From Hyperoplus lanceolatus (taxonomy: Eukaryota; Chordata; Actinopteri; Uranoscopiformes; Ammodytidae), in assembly GCA_026929865.2 (NCBI GenBank), contig JAMBYZ020000028.1, positions 1 to 64,000 of the forward strand: 64,000 nt of DNA, written 5' to 3'. This document shows positions 1 to 10,053 of the stretch, piece after piece; position 1 is the first letter of the stretch; the number at the start of each line of letters is the position of its first letter. The notes beneath the pieces were generated by a model, which saw nothing but the letters and a program-made list of their open reading frames with translations, was not told the origin of the DNA and made no database searches. The position numbers were made by a program, and so were the translations under genes.

Positions 1-370
1 GCCACAAAAAGTTTCAGGACATTCTGATGTGTAGTTTCAGAATAAAAGCCCACTAGATATTGAAAATATGAGAGAAATTAGATATGATTTTGGATTCAAT
101 TTTTAAAAAAACGCCCTGTTATTCCAGAGTCATTCCACTCCAGGGTCATAGTTCACAACCCCATGAAGCCACCAAAAAGTTTCCAGGATATTCTGATGTG
201 TACTTTCAAAATAAAAGCCCACTTGATATTGAAAATATCAGAGAAATTAGATATGATTTTTGGATTCAATTTTTAAAAAAACACCCTGTTATTCCAGAGT
301 CATTCCACTGCAGGGTCATATTTCACAACCCCATGAGGTCACACAAGAAGATTCAGGACATTCTGATGTG
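1..370 (+). repeat. Forward tract ending D, E
   Basis: A partial monomer is followed by a D monomer (from about 84) and an E monomer (from about 253) whose core reads actgcagggtcatatttcac, a variant of the usual ataattc form. The E monomer runs into a G tract at its gatgtg position. Confidence 0.9.
143..155 (+). promoter_or_regulatory. DR1-like nuclear-receptor motif (representative)
   Basis: GGGTCA-T-AGTTCA: two RGKTCA-type half-sites in direct repeat with one base between, the DR1 arrangement bound by RXR, HNF4 and COUP-TF family receptors. Most forward monomers have it; E monomers weaken it to AATTCA and H monomers to AGTTAA. This is a sequence match only; binding is not shown. Confidence 0.4.
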
Positions 371-417
371 GGGGGGGGGGGGGGGGGGGGCGGGGGGGGG
401 GGGGGTACTTTTTTCAA

Positions 418-452
<35 letters not shown>
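370..452. repeat. Double poly-G tract at a block junction
   Basis: A run of G from 370 to 405 is interrupted only by C at 391. After a short tactt...tcaa piece, a second pure G run spans 418-452. Intact copies have gatgtgtactttcaggg here, so the G runs sit exactly where normal copies carry G. This is either homopolymer expansion or, more likely, an assembly or polishing artefact. Confidence 0.9.
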
Positions 453-453
<1 letters not shown>

Positions 454-616
454 GACCTCATGGGGTGACCTCCTTGGGGTGTGGAACTCTAAATAATTTG
501 GGTAACTTTGAAAAAACTAGAGCTTTTTTTAATTGAATTAAAATAATAGTTTTATTTATTTTTTCGGGGGGGGGGGGGAATCCGAAATCATATCTATATT
601 TTGTCTCATATTTTCA
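453..616 (-). repeat. Inverted block, damaged and short
   Basis: It opens with two tgacctc-type units and closes with the standard head-to-head junction (gtctcatattttca). The interior is hardly recognisable and contains a 13-G run at 566-578. It is 164 bp long against about 287 bp for intact blocks. Confidence 0.8.
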
Positions 617-1091
617 AAAATTAGATATGATTTTGGATTCAATAAAAAAAAACGCCCTGTCATTCCAGAGTCATTCCACTCCAGGTTCATAGTTCACAAC
701 CCCATGAGGTCCCCCAAGAAGTTTCAGGACATTCTGATGTGTAGTTTCAGAATAAAAGCCCACTAGATATTGAAAATATGAGAGAAATTAGATATGATTT
801 TGGATTCAATTTTTAAAAAAACGCCCTGTTATTCCAGAGTCATTCCACTCCAGGGTCATAGTTCACAACCCCATGAAGCCACACAAAAAGTTTCAGGATA
901 TTCTGATGTGTACTTTCAAAATAAAAGCCCACTTGATATTGAAAATATCAGAGAAATTAGATATGATTTTTGGATTCAATTTTTAAAAAAACACCCTGTT
1001 ATTCCAGAGTCATTCCACTGCAGGGTCATAATTCACAACCCCATGAGGTCACACAAGAAGATTCAGGACATTCTGATGTGTACTTTCAGGG
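617..1091 (+). repeat. Forward tract, n = 3 (A1, D, E)
   Basis: 475 bp. A1 starts with caataaaaaa and has gtcattcc plus aggttcatag variants; D and E follow. Confidence 0.92.
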
Positions 1092-1331
1092 TACCTCATG
1101 GGGTGACCTCATGGGGTTGTGGACCCTGGAGTTGGAATGACTCTGGAATCTTTTAAATTGAATCCAAAAACTCTTATCTAATTTCTCTCATATTTTCAAA
1201 TCAAGTGGGCTTTTATTCTGAAACTACACATCAGAATGTCCTGAAACTTTGTCTGGAATCACGAGAACTATAAAGTTTTTAACAGGGCGTTATTGAATCC
1301 GAAATCATATCTAATTTGTCTCATATTTTCA
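1092..1331 (-). repeat. Inverted block, I2 damaged
   Basis: I1 is readable through ctacacatcagaatg. The start of I2 is replaced by about 40 bp of unrelated-looking sequence (around 1250-1290) before cagggcg and the normal head-to-head junction. Confidence 0.88.
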
Positions 1332-1970
1332 AAATTAGATATGATTTTGGATTCAATAAAAAAAAACGCCCTGTTATTCCAGAGTCATTCCACTCCAGGG
1401 TCATAGTTCACAACCCCATGAGGTCCCCCAAGAAGTTTCAGGACATTCTGATGTGTAGTTTCAAAATAAAAGCCCACTAGATATTGAAAATATGAGAGAA
1501 ATTAGATATGATTTTGGATTAAATTTTTAAAAAAAAAACCTGTTATTCCAGAGTCATTCCACTCCAGGGTCATAGTTCACGACCCCATGAGGCCACAAAA
1601 AGTTTCAGGATATTCTGATGTGTAGTTTCAGAATAAAAGCCCACTAGATATTGAAAATATGAGAGAAATTAGATATGATTTTGGATTCAATTTTTAAAAA
1701 AACGCCCTGTTATTCCAGAGTCATTCCACTCCAGGGTCATAGTTCACAACCCCATGAAGCCACACAAAAAGTTTCAGGATATTCTGATGTGTACTTTCAA
1801 AATAAAAGCCCACTTGATATTGAAAATATCAGAGAAATTAGATATGATTTTGGATTCAATTTTTAAAAAACACCCTGTTATTCCAGAGTCATTTCACTGC
1901 AGGGTCATAATTCACAACCCCATGAGGTCACACAAGAAGATTCAGGACATTCTGATGTGTACTTTCAGGG
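1332..1970 (+). repeat. Forward tract, n = 4 (A1, B, D, E)
   Basis: 639 bp. The B monomer lacks one cac unit (gaggccacaaaaag) and starts with ggattaaat. Confidence 0.92.
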
Positions 1971-2240
1971 GGTGGCCTCCTGGGGTGACCTCAGGGGTTG
2001 GAACTTTGACCCTGGTGATTAGAATGACTCTGGAATATCAAGGCGCTTTTTTTTTGAACATAAAACTCCATCTAATTCTCATCATTCCAATTCATGGGCC
2101 TTTATTCTGAAACTACACATCATGATGGCCTCAAAAGTTGTGTGGTCAGGGGACACCTGAGTGTGGATTTTCGGGAATAACAGGGGTTCGTTTTTTTAAA
2201 TTGATATCTGAAATCATATCAATTTGTCTCATATTTTCAA
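1971..2240 (-). repeat. Inverted block, diverged
   Basis: Both junctions are recognisable, but the interior carries many substitutions and small indels (for example aggcgctttt and tcgggaataacagg). I1 lacks the aatcatatc core. Confidence 0.85.
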
Positions 2241-2882
2241 AATTAGATATGATTTTGGATTCAATAAAAAAAAAAACGCCCTGTTATTCCAGAAAAATTC
2301 CACTCCAGGGTCATAGTTCACAACCCCATGAGGTCCCCCAAGAAGTTTCAGGACATTCTGATGTGTAGTTTCAAAATAAAAGCCCACTAGATATTGAAAA
2401 TATGAAAGAAATTAGATATGATTTTGGATTCAATTAAAAAAAAAACGCCCTGTTATTCCAGAGTCATTCCACTCCAGGGTCATAGTTCACGACCCCATGA
2501 GGCCACACAAAAAGTTTCAGGACATTCTGATGTGTAGTTTCAGAATAAAAGCCCACTAGATATTGAAAATATGAGAGCAATTAGATATGATTTTGGATTC
2601 AATTTTTTAAAAAACGCCCTGTTCTTCCCGAGTCATTCCACTCCAGGGTCATAGTTCACGACCCCATGAAGCCACACAAAAAGTTTCAGGATATTCTGAT
2701 GTGTACTTTCAAAATAAAAGCCCACTTGATATTGAAAATATGAGAGCAATTAGATATGATTTTGGATTCAATTTTTAAAGAAACACCCTGTTATTCCAGA
2801 ATCATTCCACTGCAGGGTCATAATTCACAACCCCATGAGGTCACACAAAAAGATTAAGGACATTCTGATGTGTACTTTCAGG
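2241..2882 (+). repeat. Forward tract, n = 4 (A1, B, D, E)
   Basis: 642 bp. A1 has attccagaaaaattcc, D has gttcttcccgag, and E has cacacaaaaagattaagg: three private variants in one tract. Confidence 0.92.
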
Positions 2883-3155
2883 GTGACCTCATGGGGTTGT
2901 GAACTTGACCCTGGAGTTGAATGACTCTGGAATAACAGGGCGTTTTTTTTAATTGAATCCAAAATCATATCTAATTTCTCTCATATTTTCAATATCAAGT
3001 GGGCTTTTATTCTGAAACTACACATCAGAATGTCCTGAAACTTTGTGGGGGCCTCATGGGGTCGTGATCATGACCCTGGAGTGGAATTTTTCTGGAATAT
3101 CAGCGTGTTTTTTAATTGAATCCGAAATCATATCTAATTTGTCTCATATTTTCAA
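2883..3155 (-). repeat. Inverted block lacking the 13-bp junction duplication
   Basis: 273 bp. The tail-to-tail junction has a single tgacctcatgggg where most blocks have two in tandem. That accounts for its being about 13 bp shorter than the norm. Confidence 0.92.
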
Positions 3156-4307
3156 AATTAGATATGATTTTGGATTCAATAAAAAAAAAACGCCCTGTTA
3201 TTCCAGAGTCATTCCACTCCAGGGTCATAGTTCACAACCCCATGAGGTCCCCCAAGAAGTTTCAGGACATTCTGATGTGTAGTTTCAAAATAAAAGCCCA
3301 CTAGATATTGAAAATATGAGAGCAATTAGATATAATTTTGGTTTCAATTTAAAAAAAAACGACCTATTATTCCAGAGTCATTCCACTCCAGGTTCATAGT
3401 TCACAACCCCATGAGGTCACCCAAGAAGTTTCAGGACATTCTGATGTGTAGTTTCAAAATAAAAGCCCACTAGATATTGAAAATATGAGAGAAATTAGAT
3501 ATGATTTTGGATTCAATTTTTAATAAAACGCCCTGTTATTCCAGAGTCATTCCACTCCAGGGTCATAGTTCACGACCCCATGAGGCCACACAAAAAGTTT
3601 CAGGACATTCTGATGTATAGTTTCAGAATAAAAGCCCACTAGATATTGAAAATATGAGAGAAATTAGATATGATTTTGGATTCAATTTTTAAAAAAACGC
3701 CCTGTTATTCCAGAGTCATTCCACTCCACGGTCATAGTTCACGACCCCATGAAGCCACACAAAAAATTTCAGGATATTCTGATGTGTACTTTCAAAATAA
3801 AAGCCCACTTGATATTGAAAATATCAGAGAAATTAGATATGATTTTGGTTTCAATTTAAAAAAAAAAAACGCCCTGTTATTCCAGAGTCATTCCACTCCA
3901 GGGTCATAGTTCACGACCCCATGAGGCCACACAAAAAGTTTCAGGACATTCTGATGTGTAGTTTCAGAATAAAAGCCCACTAGATATTGAAAATATGAGA
4001 GAAATTAGATATGATTTTGGATTCAATTTTTAAAAAAACGCCCTGTTATTCCAGAGTCATTCCACTCCAGGGTCATAGTTCACGACCCCATGAAGCCACA
4101 CAAAAAGTTTCAGGATATTCTGATCTTTACTTTCAAAATAAAAGCCTACTTGATATTGAAAATATCAGAGAAATTAGATATGATTTTGGATTCAATTTTT
4201 AAAAAAACTCCCTGTTATTCCAGAGTCATTCCACTGCAGGGTCATAATTCACAACCCCATGAGGTCACACAAGAAGATTCAGGACATTCTGATGTGTACT
4301 TTCAGGG
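3156..4307 (+). repeat. Forward tract, n = 7 (A1, C, B, D, B, D, E)
   Basis: 1152 bp. The B-D pair is repeated, and the first D carries ccacggtcatag and an extra A in the type box. Confidence 0.92.
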
Positions 4308-4596
4308 TGACCTCATGGGGTGACCTCATGGGGTTGTGAACTTTGACCCTGGAGTTGAATGACTCTGGAATAACAGGGCGATTTTTTTAAATTGAATCCA
4401 AAATCATATCTAATTTCTCTCAAATGTTCAATATCAAGTGGGCTTTTATTCTGAAACTACACATCAGAATGTCCTGAAACTTTGTGTGTGGCCTCATGGG
4501 GTCGTGAACTATGACCCTGGAGTTGAATTTTCTGGAATAACAGGGCGTTTTTTTTAATTGAATCCGAAATCATATCTAATTTGTCTCATATTTTCA
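4308..4596 (-). repeat. Inverted block, intact reference copy
   Basis: 289 bp. It shows the tandem 13-bp junction unit tgacctcatgggg, then complete I1 (gaccctggagttgaatgactctgg), then truncated I2, recognised by a gaattttctgg variant that has lost the gactc step, then gtctcatattttca. The sequence flips back to forward at aaattagatatg. The I1 unit holds TGAACTTTGACCC at 4337-4349. Confidence 0.95.
4337..4349 (-). promoter_or_regulatory. DR1 motif in I1 of inverted blocks (representative)
   Basis: TGAACTTTGACCC reads GGGTCA-A-AGTTCA on the minus strand. With the next T it fits the TGAMCTTTGMMCYT pattern associated with HNF4/COUP-TF. It lies just after two TGACCT half-sites from the 13-bp junction repeat. 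Most intact blocks have it; those at 39167, 40858 and 43312 have gacactttg instead. Confidence 0.4.
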
Positions 4597-5069
4597 AAAT
4601 TAGATATGATTTTGGATTCAATAAAAAAAAAACGCCCTGTTATTCCAGAGTCATTCCACTCCAGGGTCATAGTTCACAACCCCATGAGGTCCCCCAAGAA
4701 GTTTCAGGACATTCTGATGTGTAGTTTCAAAATAAAAGCCCACTAGATATTGAAAATATGAAAGAAATTAGATATGATTTTGGATTCAATTAAAAAAAAC
4801 GCCCTGTTATTCCAGAGTCATTCCACTCCAGGGTCATAGTTCACGACCCCATGAGGCCACACAAAAAGTTTCAGGACATTCTGATGTGTACTTTCAAAAT
4901 AAAAGCCCACTAGATATTGAAAATATGAGAGCAATTAGATATGATTTTGGATTCAATTTTTAAAAAAAACACCCTGTTATTCCAGAGTCATTCCACTGCA
5001 GGGTCATAATTCACAACCCCATGAGGTCACACAAGAAGATTCAGGACATTCTGATGTGTACTTTCAGGG
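4597..5069 (+). repeat. Forward tract, n = 3 (A1, B, E)
   Basis: 473 bp. The D monomer that normally precedes E is absent; B carries the D-like tactttcaaaat end, suggesting a B/D recombinant. Confidence 0.92.
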
Positions 5070-5360
5070 TGACCTCATGGGGTGACCTCATGGGGTTGTG
5101 AACTTTGACCCTGGAGTTGAATGACTCTGGAATAACAGGGCGTTTTTTTTTAAATTGAATCCAAAATCATATCTAATTTCTCACATATTTTCAATATCAA
5201 GTGGGCTTTTTATTCTGAAACTACACATCAGAATGTCCTGAAACTTTGTGTGTGGCCTCATGGGGTCGTGAACTATGACCCTGGAGTGGAATTTTTCTGG
5301 AATAACAGGGCGTTTTTTTTATTGAATCCGAAATCATATCTAATTTGTCTCATATTTTCA
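5070..5360 (-). repeat. Inverted block, intact
   Basis: 291 bp with both standard junctions and the tandem 13-bp unit. Confidence 0.95.
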
Positions 5361-6681
5361 AAATTAGATATGATTTTGGATTCAATAAAAAAAAAAACGC
5401 CCTGTTATTCCAGAGTCATTCCACTCCAGGGTCATAGTTCACGACCCCATGAGGCCACACAAAAAGTTTCAGGACATTCTTATGTGTAGTTTCAAAATAA
5501 AAGCCCACTAGATATTGAAAATATGAAAGAAATTAGATATGATTTTGGATTACATTTTTTAAAAAACGCCCTGTTATACCAGAGTCATTCCACTCCAGGG
5601 TCTTAGTTCATGACCCCATGAAGCCAAACAAAAAGTTTCAGGATATTCTGATGTGTACTTTCAGAATAAAAGCCCACTAGATATTGAAAATATGAGACCA
5701 ATTAGATATGATTTTGGATTCAATTTAAAAAAAAACGCCCTGTTATTCCAGAGTCATTCCACTGCAGGGTCATAATTCACAACCCCATGAGGTCACACAA
5801 GAAGATTCAGGACATTCTGATGTGTAGTTTCAGAATAAAAGCCCACTAGATATTGAAAATATGAGAAAAATTAGATATGATTTTGGATTCAATTTAAAAA
5901 AAAAACGCCCTGTTATTCCAGAGTCCTTCCACTCCAGGGTCATAGTTCACAACCCCATGAGGTCCCCCAAGAAGTTTCAGGACATTCTGATGTGTAGCTT
6001 CAGAATAAAAGCCCACTAGATATTGAAAATATGAGAGAAATTAGATATGATTTTGGATTCAATTTAAAAAAAAACGCCCTGTTATTCCAGAGTCATTCCA
6101 CTCCAGGGTCATAGTTCACGACCCCATGAGGTCCCCCAAGAAGTTTCAGGACATTCTGATGTGTAGTTTCAGAATAAAAGCCCACTAGATATTGAAAATA
6201 TGAGAGAAATTAGATATGATTTTGGATTCAATTAAAAAAAAAACGCCCTGTTATTCCAGAGTCATTCCACTCCAGGGTCATAGTTCACGACCCCATGAGG
6301 CCACACAAAAAGTTTCAGGATATTCTGATGTGTACTTTCAAAATAAAAGCCCACCTGATATTGAAAATATCAGAGAAATTAGATATGATTTTGGATTCAA
6401 TTTTTAAAAAAACACCCTGTTATTCCAGAGTCATTCCACTCCCGGGTCATAGTTCACGACCCCATGAAGCCACACAAAAAGTTTCAGGATATTCTGATGT
6501 GTACTTTCAAAATAAAAGCCCACTAGATATTGAAAATATCAGAGAAATTAGATATGATTTTGGATTCAATTTTTAAAAAAACACCCTGTTATTCCAGAGT
6601 CATTCCACTGCAGGGTCATAATTCACAACCCCATGAGGTCACACAAGAAGATTCAGGACATTCTGATGTGTACTGTCAGGG
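5361..6681 (+). repeat. Forward tract, n = 8, with an orphan E
   Basis: 1321 bp: B, D-like (gaagccaaac), E, A, A, D-like, D, E. The E at about 5700-5840 has the PstI hexamer and the gaagattc box, but continues into a normal tagtttcagaat end and no inversion follows. Confidence 0.92.
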
Positions 6682-6973
6682 TGACCTCATGGGGTGACCT
6701 CATGGGGTTGTGAACTTTGACCCTGGAGTTGAATGACTCTGGAATAACAGGGCGTTTTTTTTAAATTGAATCCGAAATCATATCTAATTTCTCTCATTTT
6801 TTCAATATCAAGTGGGCTTTTATTCTGAAACTACACATCAGAATGTCCTGAAACTTTGTGTGTGGCCTCATGGGGTCGTGAACTATGACCCTGGAGTGGA
6901 ATTTTTCTGGAATAACAGGGCGTTTTTTTTTTAATTGAATCCGAAATCATATCTAATTTGTCTCATATTTTCA
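6682..6973 (-). repeat. Inverted block, intact
   Basis: 292 bp; the preceding E ends tactgtcaggg instead of tactttcaggg. Confidence 0.95.
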
Positions 6974-8124
6974 AAATTAGATATGATTTTGGGTTCAATA
7001 AAAAAAAAAACGCCCTGTTATTCCAGAGTCATTCCACTCCAGGGTCATAATTCACAACCCCATGAGGTCCCCCAAGAAGTTTCAGGACATTCTGATGTGT
7101 AGTTTCAAAATAAAAGCCCACTAGATATTGAAAATATGAGAGAAATTAGATATGATTTTGGATTCAATATAAAAAAAAACGCCCTGTTATTCCAGAGTCA
7201 TTCCACTCCAGGGTCATAGTTCACAACCCCATGAGGTCACCCAAGAAGTTTCAGGACATTCTGATGTGTAGTTTCAAAATAAAAGCCCACTAGATATTGA
7301 AAATATGAGAGAAATTAGATATGATTTTGGATTCAATTTAAAAAAAAACGCCCTGTTATTCCAGAGTCATTCCACTCCAGGGTCATAGTTCACAACCCCA
7401 TGAGGTCCCCCAAGAAGTTTCAGGACATTCTGATGTGTAGTTTCAGAATAAAAGCCCACTAGATATTGAAAATATGAGAGAAATTAGATATGATTTTGGA
7501 TTCAATTTAAAAAAAAACGCCCTGTTATTCCAGAGTCATTCCACTCCAGGGTCATAGTTCACAACCCCATGAGGTCCCCCAAGAAGTTTCAGGACATTCT
7601 GATGTGTAGTTTCAAAATAAAAGCCCACTAGATATTGAAAATATGAAATAAATTAGATATGATTTTGGATTCAATTAAAAAAAAAACGCCCTGTTATTCC
7701 AGAGTCATTCCACTCCAGGGTCATAGTTCACGACCCCATGAGGCCACACAAAAAGTTTCAGGACATTCTGATGTGTAGTTTCAGAATAAAAGCCCACTAG
7801 ATATTGAAAATATGAGAGCAATTAGATATGATTTTGGATTAAATTTTTAAAAAAACGCCCTGTTATTCCAGAGTCATTCCACTCCAGGGTCATAGTTCAC
7901 GACCCCATGAAGCCACACAAAAAGTTTCAGGATATTCTGATGTGTACTTTCAAAATAAAAGCCCACTTGATATTGAAAATATCAGAGAAATTAGATATGA
8001 TTTTGGATTCAATTTTTAAAAAAACACCCTGTTATTCCAGAGTAATTCCACTGCAGGGTCATAATTCACAACCCCATGAGGTCACACAAGAAGATTCAGG
8101 ACATTCTGATGTGTACTTTCAGGG
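6974..8124 (+). repeat. Forward tract, n = 7 (A1, C, A, A, B, D, E)
   Basis: 1151 bp. The A1 core reads ataattcac, an E-like base in an A box. The last E has gtaattcc. Confidence 0.93.
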
Positions 8125-8235
8125 TGACCTCTTAGGGTGACCTCATGGGGTTGTGAACTTTGACCCTGGAGTTGAATGACTCTGGAATAACAGGGCGTTT
8201 TTTTTTTTTAAATTGATATTTTCAAAATCTTTTGT
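8125..8235 (-). repeat. Inverted block, truncated inside I1
   Basis: I1 runs through cagggcg and a long T run, then breaks off near 8220-8235 and rejoins forward sequence at gtcattccagag. About 175 bp of block and the start of A1 are missing. The first 13-bp unit is mutated (tgacctcttaggg). Confidence 0.85.
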
Positions 8236-8829
8236 CATTCCAGAGTCATTCCACTCCAGGGTCATAGTTCACAACCCCATGAGGTCCCCCAAGAAGTTTC
8301 AGGACATTCTGATGTGTAGTTTCAAAATAAAAGCCCACTAGATATTGAAAATGTGAGAGAAATTAGATATGATTTTGGATTCAATTTAAAAAAAAAAACC
8401 CTGTTATTCCAGAGTCATTCCACTCCAGGGTCATAGTTAACAACCCCACGAAGTCCCCCAAGAAGTTTCAGGACCTTCTGATGTGTAGTTTCAAAATAAA
8501 AGCCCACTAGATATTGAAAATATGAAAGAAATTAGATATGATTTTGGATTCAATTAAAAAAAAAACCCCTGTTATTCCAGAGTCATTCCACTCCAGGGTC
8601 ATAGTTCACGACCCCATGAGGCCATACAAAAAGTTTCAGGACATTTTGATGTGTAGTTTCAGAATAAAAGCCCACTAGATATTGAAAATATGAGAGCAAT
8701 TAGATATGATTTTGGATTCAATTTTTAAAAAAACACCCTGTTATTCCAGAGTCATTCCATCCAGGGTCATAGTTCACGACCCCATGAAGCCACCAAAAAG
8801 TTTCAGGATATTCTGATGTGTACTTTCGA
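8236..8829 (+). repeat. Forward tract A, H, B, D with no E
   Basis: Its first monomer begins mid-unit. It ends in a D monomer (gaagccacc) that runs straight into a fragment of inverted sequence, so the usual E step is missing. Confidence 0.85.
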
Positions 8830-8890
8830 AATAACAGGCCCATTTTTTTGATATTGAAAATCCAAAATATATCTAATTTTCATATTTTCA
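8830..8890 (-). repeat. Inverted block remnant, ~60 bp
   Basis: Only ataacagg, a T run, aatccaaaat, atctaatttt and catattttca remain, ending at the standard head-to-head breakpoint. Confidence 0.8.
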
Positions 8891-9026
8891 AAATTAGATA
8901 TGATTTTGGATTCAATAAATAAAAAACACCCTGTTATTCCAGAGTAATTCCACTCCAGGGTCATAATTCACAACCCCATGAGGTCACCCCACAAGAAGTT
9001 TCAGGACATTCTGATGTGTAGTTTCA
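8891..9026 (+). repeat. Single forward monomer, n = 1
   Basis: 136 bp, the smallest member of the tract length series. It mixes C-like and E-like features (ataattcac, gaggtcaccccacaagaag). Confidence 0.85.
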
Positions 9027-9118
9027 GGGGCTTGGGGGGCTGGGGTTGTTTTGGTTTAGGGGTTTTCTATTTTCGGGGGGAAATCAAAAGCCCACTAGAT
9101 ATTGTCTCAAATTTTCAA
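9027..9118 (-). repeat. G-rich remnant of an inverted block
   Basis: 9027-9080 is G/T-rich with several G runs and little similarity to the monomer. It ends in a forward piece (aaagcccactagatatt) fused to gtctcaaattttca, the relic of the head-to-head junction. The next tract is exactly 644 bp, as expected after a block. Confidence 0.75.
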
Positions 9119-9762
9119 GAAATTAGATATGATTTTGAATTCAATTAAAAAAAAACGCCCTGTTATTCCAGAGTCATTCCACTCCAGGGTCATAGTTCAC
9201 GACCCCATGAGGTCCCCCAAGAAGTTTCAGGACATTCTGATATGTAGTTTCAAAATAAAAGCCCACTAGATATTGAAAATATGAAAGAAATTAGATATGA
9301 TTTTGGATTCAATTAAAAAAAAAACGCCCTCTTATTCCAGAGTCATTCCACTCCAGGGTCATAGTTCACGACCCCATGAGGCCACACAAAAAGTTGCAGG
9401 ACATTCTGATGTGTAGTTTCAGAATAAAAGCCCACTAGATATTGAAAATATGAGACCAATTAGATATGATTTTGGATTCAATTTTTAAAAAAACGCCCTG
9501 TTATTCCAGAGTCATTCCACTCCAGGGTCATAGTTCACGACCCCATGAAGCCACACAAAAAGTTTCAGGATATTCTGATGTGTACTTTCAAAATAAAAGC
9601 CCACTTGATATTGAAAATATCAGAGAAATTAGATATGATTTTGGATTCAATTTTTTAAAAAACACCCTGTTATTCCAGAGTCATTCCACTGCAGGGTCAT
9701 AATTCACAACCCCATGAGGTCACACAAGAAGATTCAGGACATTCTGATGTGTACTTTCAGGG
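9119..9762 (+). repeat. Forward tract, n = 4 (A, B, D, E)
   Basis: 644 bp; B has aagttgcagg, and D-E is the standard pair. Confidence 0.93.
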
Positions 9763-10053
9763 TGACCTCATGGGGTGACCTCATGGGGTTGTGAACTTTG
9801 ACCCTGGAGTTGAATGTCTCTGGAATAAAAGGGCGTTTTTTTAAATTGAATCCAAAATCATATCTAATTTCTCTCATATTTTCAATATCAAGTGGGCTTT
9901 TATTCTGAAACTACACATCAGAATGTCCTGAAACTTTGTGTGTGGCCTCATGGGGTCGTGAACTATGACCCTGGAGTGGAATTTTTCTGGAATAACAGGG
10001 CGTTTTTTTTTTAATTGAATCCGAAATCATATCTAATTTGTCTCATATTTTCA
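9763..10053 (-). repeat. Inverted block, intact
   Basis: 291 bp; I1 has gaatgtctctgg and ataaaagggcg variants. Confidence 0.95.

Noticed and set aside
84-455. A 123-residue open frame with a glycine-rich end
   Set aside because: It reads through monomer sequence into the G tract; the glycines are poly-G translation. No codon structure is conserved between copies.
370-578. Telomere-like or G-quadruplex element
   Set aside because: There is no TTAGGG-type unit, only pure G expansions at normal G positions of a damaged block; an artefact is more likely.
4308-4596. Inverted blocks as a miniature inverted-repeat transposon
   Set aside because: The blocks consist of the satellite itself, show no target-site duplication and no foreign core; the 13-bp tandem unit is satellite sequence from the junction.
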